Positions 39,290 to 48,739 of a DNA stretch of 64,000 bases are shown piece by piece. The stretch spans positions 124,001 to 188,000 of the forward strand of contig NZ_RCWC01000003.1 of NCBI RefSeq assembly GCF_018448935.1, written 5' to 3'. The notes beneath the pieces were generated by a model. The model was not told where the DNA came from and ran no database searches. It saw nothing but the letters and a program-made list of their open reading frames with translations. The number at the start of each line of letters is the position of its first letter. The first letter of the stretch is position 1. Position numbers and translations under genes: made by a program. Origin of the DNA: Photorhabdus noenieputensis. Lineage in GTDB: Bacteria > Pseudomonadota > Gammaproteobacteria > Enterobacterales > Enterobacteriaceae.

Positions 39290-39702
39290 GTAAACAATGT
39301 GTGGTGGATGGCGACAATCTGCTATTTGAACCGTTATTCGGCAACCGGCAAGTCACGCTTCTGGGACCGGCAACCATTAGAGGCAGCGGACACGCCCAGA
39401 TCCAAGGCAAAAAGATCGCCATTGTAGGTGACGAAAAAAAGGTCCAATTTCAAGCGCAATATATTACCCCGAGCCACCCGATACCCGGTATGGGAATGGT
39501 CACTATTGCTCAGTTGGATGCCAGCCAGCAGGCGAACTTTTGCCGCAGCCCGGCCACGGTGATTATTGTCGGCCAGCAATTTACCGCCCGTTTCACCCCG
39601 ACACAACCGGCGAATAATCCATCGAGTGGCCCGGATGTAACCACGCCGAGTATGGGAAAAGGTCGTTTTATTGCCAGCCAATATACTGTCAGTGCCGGAT
39701 AA
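39286..39702 (+). CDS. pvc10: PVC spike tip Pvc10 (PAAR-like)
   Basis: The 138-residue product occupies the place of the PAAR-like tip protein in PVC clusters. It opens with CVVDGDNLLFEPLFGNRQV and has a mid region TPSHPIPGMGMVTIAQLD. It lacks an obvious zinc-binding PAAR motif by eye, so the assignment rests mostly on gene order. Start overlaps the pvc9 stop by 4 bases. Confidence 0.85.
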   Translation: MSKQCVVDGDNLLFEPLFGNRQVTLLGPATIRGSGHAQIQGKKIAIVGDEKKVQFQAQYITPSHPIPGMGMVTIAQLDASQQANFCRSPATVIIVGQQFTARFTPTQPANNPSSGPDVTTPSMGKGRFIASQYTVSAG

Positions 39703-39776
39703 ATTCTCCCTTCAACCTTATCGATGATCTCCTGACAATCGATCAGAAATATATTCAAATAATAGGTGGTGTAAAT

Positions 39777-42482
39777 ATGGGACAGGCCGAGTTAGATAAT
39801 AAACTCACCGCTATCGTGCCAAAGACTGCATTTAAACTTGATGAAAGAAGTACGCTGGATATTTTAAACTGGCTTAAAAAATACGCCGCAATTATTCCTT
39901 TCGATCAAGAGAAAAAACAGTTCTGGGACAGTTTTTATTTTATTCAGAAAAATAATCCTCAGCAATTAGCCGATATTTACCAAAATGTTAATCAAGCCAA
40001 TGGCCTTTTACCGCCACATCAGGCTTTTATATTGGCTTTTTTAAAACTATTAGAAACAACCAAACACTTATTAAACACCTTCCCGGCACGACACCGTGAT
40101 CTTTATTACCGGGAATTATTGGGACTGAACCCCAGAAACGCCCAAGCGGATAGTGTTGCCATCAGCGTGACTCTGAATACGGATAACGCGGAATTTCTGG
40201 TCGCACAAGGCACGCTGTTTGATGCCGGGCAAGATAGCGCCGGTCATTCGTTACACTATGCGTCAGATACGGATTTATTAGCGAATCAAGGAGCGCTGAC
40301 CGACCTGCGTTGGTATCGGAAAGACGGCAACAATGGCTGGCAATCAGCGATACCTCTTAACCTTTCGGATAACATTGCATTACCCGAAAATGGTATTCAA
40401 CTTTTTAGCCCAACAGCCAATGATGTGGCGGTTCTATCCGGTTATCTGATTACCTCATCTTTATTTGCGATGTCCACGGGAGAACGTCACATCACATTGA
40501 CGCTGGAAAATGATTGGACAGGTCAAGCTGAACACCTCACCGCGAAAATCAGTGCAGAAGATCACTGGTTATCATTGTCGGTAAAACTTATCGACAACAA
40601 GAATATTGAGCTTGGATTATCATCCACGGCTGATCCTATCAGCCCGCCAGATAACCTTGATGGCATGACATTCAACGTACCGGTATTAAAATTAGGCACC
40701 ACTCAGCAACCTATGTTGCCGAAAATTACCGGTATTGAAATCAAGATTAACGGCAACCGCAGTGTGCGCTATGCCTCCGATGGCGGAACTGAACAAACAG
40801 ATAAAACCAGTTTCCCCTTCGGTCAATTTCCCTCGTTGGGTTCCGGCTTTAATCTGGTTGCCCCTGAATGGTATGGTTCTGAAAACGCGACGCTTACCCT
40901 GACGCCGCAATGGGTTGGCTTGCCCACAATGAGTTTTAAAGCGTGGTATAAAGGGTACACCCCTGAACCTGATAATAGCGCGTTTAAAGTTCAGGGCTAT
41001 TTAGTCACACCTCAGGAAAGAAAGCAGCTCACTGGCACCCCATCGTTATTTGGCGGAACCGATGCACCTCAAGGACAAAGCCTGAGTTTTACCTTACCGG
41101 CAATGGACTACTCTGTTACTGATAGCCCATCCCCCAATGACTGGCCTGCATCAGTGCGCATAGAATTGGCTGAACAGGATTTTATGCACACCCAATACTG
41201 GCAAGATCCGACCGGTAAAAATTTACCCTACACCCCACAAATCAGCGCGTTGCAAATCACATTCAGCGCTAAAGTCAACACTGAGCAATACACCGTTTAT
41301 CCCCTGACGCCTTTTGGTTGGGGAAACCCAAACGAAGAACTCCCTTCATTCGCCAATGACGCACTCTATTTGGGCTTTACCAACGTATTACCGGGACAAA
41401 CTTTATCCCTATACTGGCAACTGGTCGGTATTCAAGAACTTAAGCTATCTTGGTCTTATTTGAATCAGCAAAACACCTGGCAACCATTAAATCAACTGGT
41501 TCACGATCAAACTCACAATCTGTTTGACCGGGGGATATGGAGTACGTTATTGCCACAGGACGCGTCAAATCAATCAGCCTTGATGCCGGCAGGACGATAC
41601 TGGCTGAAAACAGAGATAACTCAGCAGACCGCCCCTCAAGATTACCCAAGAATGCAAGGACTACTGTACAACGCCACCACCGCCACGTTAATCAACTCAG
41701 AAGGCATTGAAAATGACCATTTTATCAATGGGTTGGTTGCCGATAGCATTAAACAGACAGTCAGCACATCCGCTGCCATTAGCCGTGTAACGCAACCCTG
41801 GGCTTCTTGGAACGGTCGGCCGAAAGAAACAGAACCCGCGTTTCTCACGCGAATTCCACCTCGGTTATCCCACCGTAACCGTGCTTTAAGTTGGGATAAC
41901 ATTGTCACTTTATTGAAAGAACAATTCGTCAGCATATTTGATGTCAAATACCCTTCCGCTAATGAATTAACCAAAATCCCGGCCTCGGAAACGCAACAAC
42001 TGATTGTGATCCCTAATAGCCGTTACAAAGACAACAATGATGCACTGCGCCCGATCCTGAATCCAGCCCGACTGGCGGAAATGGTCGAATGGATAAGCCA
42101 ACTCAGCAGCCCCTGGACCACCCTTAAAATCGACAACCCTACCTATGTTGACGTGCTGATCAGCTATCAACTGGTGTTTGTCACAGGAGTTAATCCCGAC
42201 TATGGCCGTTATCAGTTACAGCAGGAACTCAGCCGAAAATATATGCCGTGGGCGGAAGATAGCGCTATCGGCGTAACAACCGGCAACCGCATTGATTACT
42301 ACCCATTATTAGCCACCATTCAGCAGTCACCTTTAGTTGAACGAGTCACCAACTTAACGTTGAAAAAATCGTCCAAAACCGCAGAAGCAGTCGGTGACAG
42401 TGTAGAAGCCGCTGACAATGAAGTACTAATCTTAGTCTGGTCAGAAAAGGGTTCCGCTAATAAAGGAGCAAACAATGAATAA
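39777..42482 (+). CDS. pvc11: PVC baseplate wedge Pvc11 (gp6/baseplate J-like)
   Basis: This 901-residue protein is the large gp6-like baseplate wedge. FPARHRDLYYRELLGLNP and the conserved SLYWQLVGIQELKLSW lie in the middle. A baseplate-J-type C-terminal half follows (TRIPPRLSHRNRALSWDNI, then VDVLISYQLVFVTGVNPD). AGGTGG precedes the start. Its stop overlaps pvc12 by 8 bases. Confidence 0.93.
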   Translation: MGQAELDNKLTAIVPKTAFKLDERSTLDILNWLKKYAAIIPFDQEKKQFWDSFYFIQKNNPQQLADIYQNVNQANGLLPPHQAFILAFLKLLETTKHLLNTFPARHRDLYYRELLGLNPRNAQADSVAISVTLNTDNAEFLVAQGTLFDAGQDSAGHSLHYASDTDLLANQGALTDLRWYRKDGNNGWQSAIPLNLSDNIALPENGIQLFSPTANDVAVLSGYLITSSLFAMSTGERHITLTLENDWTGQAEHLTAKISAEDHWLSLSVKLIDNKNIELGLSSTADPISPPDNLDGMTFNVPVLKLGTTQQPMLPKITGIEIKINGNRSVRYASDGGTEQTDKTSFPFGQFPSLGSGFNLVAPEWYGSENATLTLTPQWVGLPTMSFKAWYKGYTPEPDNSAFKVQGYLVTPQERKQLTGTPSLFGGTDAPQGQSLSFTLPAMDYSVTDSPSPNDWPASVRIELAEQDFMHTQYWQDPTGKNLPYTPQISALQITFSAKVNTEQYTVYPLTPFGWGNPNEELPSFANDALYLGFTNVLPGQTLSLYWQLVGIQELKLSWSYLNQQNTWQPLNQLVHDQTHNLFDRGIWSTLLPQDASNQSALMPAGRYWLKTEITQQTAPQDYPRMQGLLYNATTATLINSEGIENDHFINGLVADSIKQTVSTSAAISRVTQPWASWNGRPKETEPAFLTRIPPRLSHRNRALSWDNIVTLLKEQFVSIFDVKYPSANELTKIPASETQQLIVIPNSRYKDNNDALRPILNPARLAEMVEWISQLSSPWTTLKIDNPTYVDVLISYQLVFVTGVNPDYGRYQLQQELSRKYMPWAEDSAIGVTTGNRIDYYPLLATIQQSPLVERVTNLTLKKSSKTAEAVGDSVEAADNEVLILVWSEKGSANKGANNE

Positions 42483-45354
42483 TCAGGATGCCCTGTTTCC
42501 CATCGTTAAAGACGACATCGCCTTTGAGAACTTACTCACTCAAGCCAAGACAGCCATTGAGCAACAGTCTGGGCAACTCTGGAGCAATACAGCAGAAAAT
42601 GATCCCGGTATTACCTTATTAGAAGCCTGTTGTTACGGTGCATCTGATCTGGCCTATCGCCATTCGCTTCCCCTGCGCGATCTGCTTACCCCGGAAAAAC
42701 AAGAACAGACACCGGACGATGGCATTTTTCCACAGGAATTCGGTCCACAACAAATGCTGACCTGTGGCCCCATTACTGCGGAAGATTATCGTCGTGCCTT
42801 ACTGGACCTGCACAGCAGCGACACAGTTAATGACACCAGCGGAGGTTACTTTTTCTTTAACGATGTACAGCTAGTTCGTGAACCTAAAAGCGAACGCTAT
42901 GAATACTGGTATAACAAAGAAAAACGTGAATATAGTTTCATTAAAACGCCAGACAGCCAACAGTTAACGCTGAGAGGCAATTACTGGCTTTACCTCCTCC
43001 CTGCCCGGGAAACTGAGAGCAATAAAACATTAGCGCAGCAAAGTCTGGCGGCTTTCTTAAAAAACAACCGTAATCTGGGGGAATCCGTCAGTAAAATTAT
43101 CTGGCTACAACCCACGGATTTGCTATTACAGCTTAATCTTGAGCTGGATGATGATGTGAAAGATATTACTGACATCTTCGCCAAAGTCTATATAACAACC
43201 GCACAGACGGTACTGACAACACCGTTACGTTATACCACGCAAGCCATGAAAGAATCAGGTTACAGCAATGAAGAAATATTCGCCGGACCTTATTTACATC
43301 ACGGCTGGATACCCGAATTACCTGCGGCCAAAGATTACACCAAGCCGACAGAATTAAAGCTCAGCCATCTGGCTAATCGTTTACTGGCCATCCCGGGGAT
43401 ACAGAGTATTACCCAATTGTCATTAGACCAGCACGATAAAAACATTTCTCCACTAGCGGACGATAATTGGTCCTGGACAATCGCTCAAGGATATTATCCC
43501 AGGCTATGGGGTAACGATCCCTTAGGCTTAATTTCCTCACCGGCAAGCCCGCTCACCATTACCGTCAAAGGTGGAGTAAAAGTCGCCGTTTCTAAACAAG
43601 ATATAGCGAGCAAGATTATTGCAGAGACCTTGATTGAGACACAGCCCGAATTATTAAACTGGGGCAAACATCGTAAAGTTCGGGACTATTATCCAGTCAG
43701 CAATAAATTACCCGCCTGCTATGAATTACAGACCTACGCGGAGACTCAACAACAAATACACTTGCACCAATTTATGTTGCCTTTTGAACAGATGCTGGCT
43801 AACGGTTGCGCCGAACTCGCTATTCTGCCGAAGCTGTTAGCCTTTAAACAACGGGGAAATGAGATATGCGGTGCACAATGGCCTTTTAAAGCCAATACTG
43901 TCGGTCAGAAAGTCCATCAGGAGATCATGCCTGATTTAATCAAACAACTAAATGATGATGCCCAAATTGGCAAAGATAAGAATATCCATCCGCAAAATTA
44001 TGCAAAAGAATTATCGATTCTGAATTACTTATTGGAATATTTTGGCACCCATCGCGCGGCCAGACCACTTACCCTGAATTCATCGGAATTTCTCCTTACT
44101 CAGCGCGGTTATTTGGCGCAACAACCTGAATTAACCTATCAGCGTAATAATATTCGGGTTGATAAAGTGTCTGCGCTACAAAAACGAATTGCTGCCCGCA
44201 TTGGCCTGGGAGGAGAATGTTTCACAGAAAAACCCAACCTGGCTAATTTGCCTTTCTATCTGATTGAACATCGTCGGCTATTACCGGTAAAACCTGACAA
44301 GAAATTCGACAGTGAGCAAAAGCCGGATAATCTGGCAATAAAAAGTGAGTCCGATGCTCAAAATCATCAATTAATCATTACCCAGAAAGGAACGGCAGAC
44401 CAATTATTGCATGGTCAAGTGATTAATCTGATTATTATTGAAGGCGACAGAAAATTCACATTACGGGGCCAAATGATCACCGATATTACCGGAGACACCT
44501 TCTCGCTTGACACCCGTAATAGCACTGATCTAGAGCGTAATCTAGACCGCGTGAAAACCGCGTTTGAACAAGGTAATTTACGCTGGTGTAATAGCCCGGT
44601 ATGGATGGAAGATATGGATTATCAACTGGTTTATGCCAGTGAGATATATCAAACGGGAACAGAAGATGAACGCTGGATTACCTCCAGCCCCCAAAGTCCC
44701 TTCCCTGCCATGATCGAAGAAAATGATGAAATTACCCTGAAATATGTTATTACCCCCGATGGGCCACCGACAAAAACATTAGTTAGTAGTGATTCTCCCG
44801 CCGATTATGAACTTAAAGCACAGGTAGTGCAATTTGATCGTATTCAAGGTCGAATATTACTTAAAAAAATATCAGGTCAACAATATGATTTCCCGAAATC
44901 AGAAGACGCATGGCACTATCATTGGTACTTTTCTAATGAAAAATACGCGCTGGCGGACCGTTTCTCATTTATAGTCAGTGTAGTGATTAATCGTCAACTT
45001 ATTGAGAATGATAAGGTCGATCCTTATAAACTGGAGGCGTGGGTAAAAACGGAAATCTTAGCCGAATTTCCCGCTCATCTTTCCATGATTTTCCACTGGC
45101 TATCACCAGAACATTTCAAGAATTTTGCCAGCACTTATAAGCGTTGGCAGAATAATGGCGCACCTCTGGGTGATGAAGCCTATAATATTTTAGAAACCTT
45201 AACGTTAGGGCGTTTACCTTCAATGGCAACCGGTACCGGTAATATGCGCATTGCCACCGAACAGCAGCGCAAAGAGGTTATTGGCGATTCTGGAACCGAA
45301 TGGAACGAAAAGGTAATAGAAGATAATCAGTTATTATATGTACCAAAAATTTAA
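42475..45354 (+). CDS. pvc12: PVC baseplate wedge Pvc12 (gp7-like)
   Basis: At 959 residues this is the largest baseplate component. The N terminus reads FPIVKDDIAFENLLTQAKTA, then WSNTAENDPGITLLEACCYG and DLAYRHSLPLRDLL, as in the eCIS gp6/gp7-type wedge proteins. It forms wedge heterodimers with Pvc11 around the spike. AAAGGAG lies ahead of the start, inside the end of pvc11. Confidence 0.93.
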   Translation: MNNQDALFPIVKDDIAFENLLTQAKTAIEQQSGQLWSNTAENDPGITLLEACCYGASDLAYRHSLPLRDLLTPEKQEQTPDDGIFPQEFGPQQMLTCGPITAEDYRRALLDLHSSDTVNDTSGGYFFFNDVQLVREPKSERYEYWYNKEKREYSFIKTPDSQQLTLRGNYWLYLLPARETESNKTLAQQSLAAFLKNNRNLGESVSKIIWLQPTDLLLQLNLELDDDVKDITDIFAKVYITTAQTVLTTPLRYTTQAMKESGYSNEEIFAGPYLHHGWIPELPAAKDYTKPTELKLSHLANRLLAIPGIQSITQLSLDQHDKNISPLADDNWSWTIAQGYYPRLWGNDPLGLISSPASPLTITVKGGVKVAVSKQDIASKIIAETLIETQPELLNWGKHRKVRDYYPVSNKLPACYELQTYAETQQQIHLHQFMLPFEQMLANGCAELAILPKLLAFKQRGNEICGAQWPFKANTVGQKVHQEIMPDLIKQLNDDAQIGKDKNIHPQNYAKELSILNYLLEYFGTHRAARPLTLNSSEFLLTQRGYLAQQPELTYQRNNIRVDKVSALQKRIAARIGLGGECFTEKPNLANLPFYLIEHRRLLPVKPDKKFDSEQKPDNLAIKSESDAQNHQLIITQKGTADQLLHGQVINLIIIEGDRKFTLRGQMITDITGDTFSLDTRNSTDLERNLDRVKTAFEQGNLRWCNSPVWMEDMDYQLVYASEIYQTGTEDERWITSSPQSPFPAMIEENDEITLKYVITPDGPPTKTLVSSDSPADYELKAQVVQFDRIQGRILLKKISGQQYDFPKSEDAWHYHWYFSNEKYALADRFSFIVSVVINRQLIENDKVDPYKLEAWVKTEILAEFPAHLSMIFHWLSPEHFKNFASTYKRWQNNGAPLGDEAYNILETLTLGRLPSMATGTGNMRIATEQQRKEVIGDSGTEWNEKVIEDNQLLYVPKI

Positions 45355-45476
45355 GTTAAATAATATCGATTTCAGAGTTAAATAAAATATTCTCTCTGAT
45401 TGCCATTTCATTATACGGCAATATTGACAGAATATTTAAAACAGAATCATTCAATATTATATACAAGGTTATTAAA

Positions 45477-46739
45477 ATGGAAAAAAAACATAATCTGTCT
45501 ACTTCGCAATCCAATACAGAAAATACCAATCCTAAATCAATAGGACCTTCATCAGATGAACTAAAAAATCGATTTAAAGAAGGCAGTATTCCCCTACAAA
45601 CGGATTATTCAGACTTGATTGATATTGCTGATATCGGTCGCCGGACAGTGGGCAAAGCACCGGATCAGACTGATAATCCAAATTCAGGGCTGGAACTGGA
45701 TAATAATCATGGACTATCAGTAAAAACTAATCCTACCGGCGGTATTTCCGTTGATTCAAGCGGCATAGCTGTTAAATGTTGGCCGAGCGGTGGTATTACA
45801 GTAACTGACGGTTCTGGCCTTTATTTAAAATTAGCAGGAGGTAATTCTGGTAATGGTTGGAGTGGCGTAAGTGGATTAAGTCTGGGTACAGACGGTGTAA
45901 AAATTAAGGCAAATAATGGCATTAATGTTGATGGTAATGGCGTCGCTGTAAAAGTCAAAGATAAAAGCCTACTAACTGACGCTGGTGGATTAGCGGTAAA
46001 TACCGGCAGGGGGTTGTGGATTAATAACGATAAACTTGAAGTGAATAATCATGACGGGATTGAAATAGTTAACGAAGGTGTAAAAGTTAAAGCAGGTAAC
46101 GGTATTAATGTTGATGGTAGTGGTGTCGCTGTAAAAGCCAAAGATAATACAATAAACGTCGAATCTACAGGGATATCTGTAAGACTTGGTTGGGGAATAA
46201 AAATAGGTGATGGATTAGATGTTAAGGCCGGCAATGGTATTACTGCTGATTGGAATGGTGTCTCTGTAAAATCCAAAGATAACACAATTAGAGTTGATCC
46301 CACAGGAATCTCTGTGAATCTTGGTTGGGGGGTAACAGTTGGAGGAGGATTGGATGTTAAGGCCAGCAATGGTATTCACGTTGATAGTAATGGCGTCTCT
46401 GTAAAAGCTAAGGCTGGTAATGGTATTAAAGTAGACAGTGATGGCGTAAGCATTGATCTTAAATCAATTGCATCAGCACTCGCTGATCTAATTATCCCAT
46501 CAGGAACAATTGTGCCATTCTATGGCAATAATTATGATAACCCTCCTTCTGGTTGGGTATGGTGTGATGGAAGTAATGGTACTCCTAACTTAAATACTAA
46601 TAGTGATAAGCATGGCTCAACTGACTATATTAATTTAATTTCAGGTTCTACAAATAAAAGTACTAATTATTGGCAGTTAGAATATGGAACACATGTAGCA
46701 GCAAATGTATATTTCATGAGATATATTATGAAAAAATAA
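45477..46739 (+). CDS. pvc13: PVC tail fibre Pvc13
   Basis: The 420-residue fibre attaches to the baseplate and decides target cell binding. The N terminus (residues 1-75) is polar and includes ADIGRRTVGKAPDQ. The shaft is built of repeats of the adenovirus-fibre type (GINVDGSGVAVKAK, GLDVKAGNGI), with two tandem units of about 45 residues near 46081-46365. The C-terminal knob has IPSGTIVPFYGNNYDNPPSG and WVWCDGSNGTPNL, a short collar-like domain. Knob sequences vary most between PVCs, so host range is not predictable here. Confidence 0.9.
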   Translation: MEKKHNLSTSQSNTENTNPKSIGPSSDELKNRFKEGSIPLQTDYSDLIDIADIGRRTVGKAPDQTDNPNSGLELDNNHGLSVKTNPTGGISVDSSGIAVKCWPSGGITVTDGSGLYLKLAGGNSGNGWSGVSGLSLGTDGVKIKANNGINVDGNGVAVKVKDKSLLTDAGGLAVNTGRGLWINNDKLEVNNHDGIEIVNEGVKVKAGNGINVDGSGVAVKAKDNTINVESTGISVRLGWGIKIGDGLDVKAGNGITADWNGVSVKSKDNTIRVDPTGISVNLGWGVTVGGGLDVKASNGIHVDSNGVSVKAKAGNGIKVDSDGVSIDLKSIASALADLIIPSGTIVPFYGNNYDNPPSGWVWCDGSNGTPNLNTNSDKHGSTDYINLISGSTNKSTNYWQLEYGTHVAANVYFMRYIMKK

Positions 46740-46807
46740 ATTAGCTAGTCACAGTAATATAAATCCATTCATATTCACCATATATCAATTAACAATGAGA
46801 GTTTAAT

Positions 46808-48730
46808 ATGCCTTGGGAGCCAAATCTGTTAAACCGGATTACCATTACTATTGAGGCTAATAATTTACAGGTGGCTAAAAAAGTATTACATGGCTCCCTG
46901 CTTAATCAAGCTGATATCAATAACTTATTTAATACATTCTTTACCCAATATCCCATTAATCAGGATATCTATTTAGACACATTAACTCTGGATCTTGGAG
47001 AAATAAGTTTACATAATTTTAATTCACTATTCCCGGTGCGACTTAATACCGAACTGAGTAAAGCATTAAGCCATTATCAAATTAATAATCAGGAGAAAAA
47101 AACATCCCTAAAACAATCAAAATCACAGGAAACAAACAACAATCCATCTTTATTACACGATAATAACTTAATGAATATTGAAAACTTTATTTATTATTTA
47201 AATCATAAAAATAAAGAATTAAATTCAATGGAGGTAATAGATAATTATCAGAATATTGATATCAATATTCAACAGCTAATTAATCAATTAGCTGGAATAG
47301 AAGATAAATGGGTTTTGTTATTAGCAAAAAGCTGTTTATCTGAACTAAGTCTGCAACAGTTAATAGCGCTGAATCAACCCAATTTATTAAGCGCTATCAA
47401 CCACAGACTATCCGAAGGAATAAACAAACCACAATATCCAAGGGAGCCTGTCTTCCCCGGAAAATTGATACTAAATGCGTTGCAATATATACATATAAAT
47501 AATATACAGGAGATACCTAAACTGGATGAAAAAGTAATATCACATATCACCACTGAATTAGATAACGGTACACTTGATGCAGAATCCATTATTACGTTAT
47601 TTCGCCAAATTATCACTCATAATATTCCATTAAATAGTTGGTTAAAACAGATTTGGCAAACTATTACTGTCGCGGAATTCAGAAAAAAATATCTATCCGA
47701 TGAAGAATATCAATATTTATCAGAACGTTTCACTGCAAACTACACAGATAAAAATTGCCCTAATATAGAATTAACTACTGATCATAGAAATATCTCTAAA
47801 ATCCAGCAGGAAAAATATTTATCTGAATATCTTATTTCAAACCATACGAATAAAAATATATTCGGTAAAAAATCAATTACTACTAATCATGACAGTATCA
47901 ATGCTCAGGAAAATCAATATTTACCTGAGCATTCTATTCCAAACCATGTGAATAAAAATACATTCGGTAAAAAATCAATTATTAATAATCAGGAAGATCA
48001 ATATACTCCAGAGCATTTTATTTCAAGCCATGCAAATAAAAATAAATCCAATAAGCAATTACCTGTTACTCACGCTGATATTAATAACACTCACCAAGAT
48101 CAATATTCTGAAAATCATAAAATATTATCAACATCTAACAACCCGCATATTACAGGAAATAACGATAATCCATTACAAAATATCAAGAAAACAGATTCTG
48201 AATCAGTTTTATTGCCTAAACAAACTCTACCATATCAAGTGAATAACGCCGGAATATTGATTTTATGGCCGATGCTACCCGCATTATTTAATCAACTTGG
48301 CTTACTTGAAGAGCAAAAATTTATTCATCGTCAAGCCCAATTTAGCGCGGTTAATTTCCTTGACTATCTAATTTGGGGAAGAGAAGAAATACCGGGAAAA
48401 CAAAATATTTTGAATAGCGTTCTGTGTGGATTAATGGCTGACGAAATGATTGAATTAACCCCTGTTGAACCAGAAAAACAATTGATCATAGCTCAATGGC
48501 TAGATGCCATTATCAGCCAACTTCCCGGCTGGAAAAAGTTAAGCCACAATGATGCTCGTCAGTTGTTTTTACAACGACCAGGTGAATTATTGATAAATGA
48601 GCAGGAAATCAACATCACAGTAGAGCATCAGCCGTTTGATGTGCTATTAACCGATTGGCCGTGGCCATTAAATATCGCCAAGCTTCCCTGGCTGGCTCAC
48701 CCTTTAAAGATTGACTGGAAAAATATTTAG
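46808..48730 (+). CDS. pvc14: PVC tape-measure protein Pvc14
   Basis: The 640-residue protein matches the contractile-injection-system tape-measure family: an N-terminal domain (PNLLNRITITIEANNLQVAK) and a conserved C-terminal domain (ILILWPMLPALFNQLGLL) joined by a long, Asn/Ser/Lys-rich linker. About residues 335-434 contain three imperfect repeats of roughly 30 residues (such as HVNKNTFGKKS). Particle length in contractile tails follows tape-measure length, so repeat number could tune tube length. It lies just before the ATPase. Confidence 0.87.
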   Translation: MPWEPNLLNRITITIEANNLQVAKKVLHGSLLNQADINNLFNTFFTQYPINQDIYLDTLTLDLGEISLHNFNSLFPVRLNTELSKALSHYQINNQEKKTSLKQSKSQETNNNPSLLHDNNLMNIENFIYYLNHKNKELNSMEVIDNYQNIDINIQQLINQLAGIEDKWVLLLAKSCLSELSLQQLIALNQPNLLSAINHRLSEGINKPQYPREPVFPGKLILNALQYIHINNIQEIPKLDEKVISHITTELDNGTLDAESIITLFRQIITHNIPLNSWLKQIWQTITVAEFRKKYLSDEEYQYLSERFTANYTDKNCPNIELTTDHRNISKIQQEKYLSEYLISNHTNKNIFGKKSITTNHDSINAQENQYLPEHSIPNHVNKNTFGKKSIINNQEDQYTPEHFISSHANKNKSNKQLPVTHADINNTHQDQYSENHKILSTSNNPHITGNNDNPLQNIKKTDSESVLLPKQTLPYQVNNAGILILWPMLPALFNQLGLLEEQKFIHRQAQFSAVNFLDYLIWGREEIPGKQNILNSVLCGLMADEMIELTPVEPEKQLIIAQWLDAIISQLPGWKKLSHNDARQLFLQRPGELLINEQEINITVEHQPFDVLLTDWPWPLNIAKLPWLAHPLKIDWKNI

Positions 48731-48739
48731 AAGGTTTAT

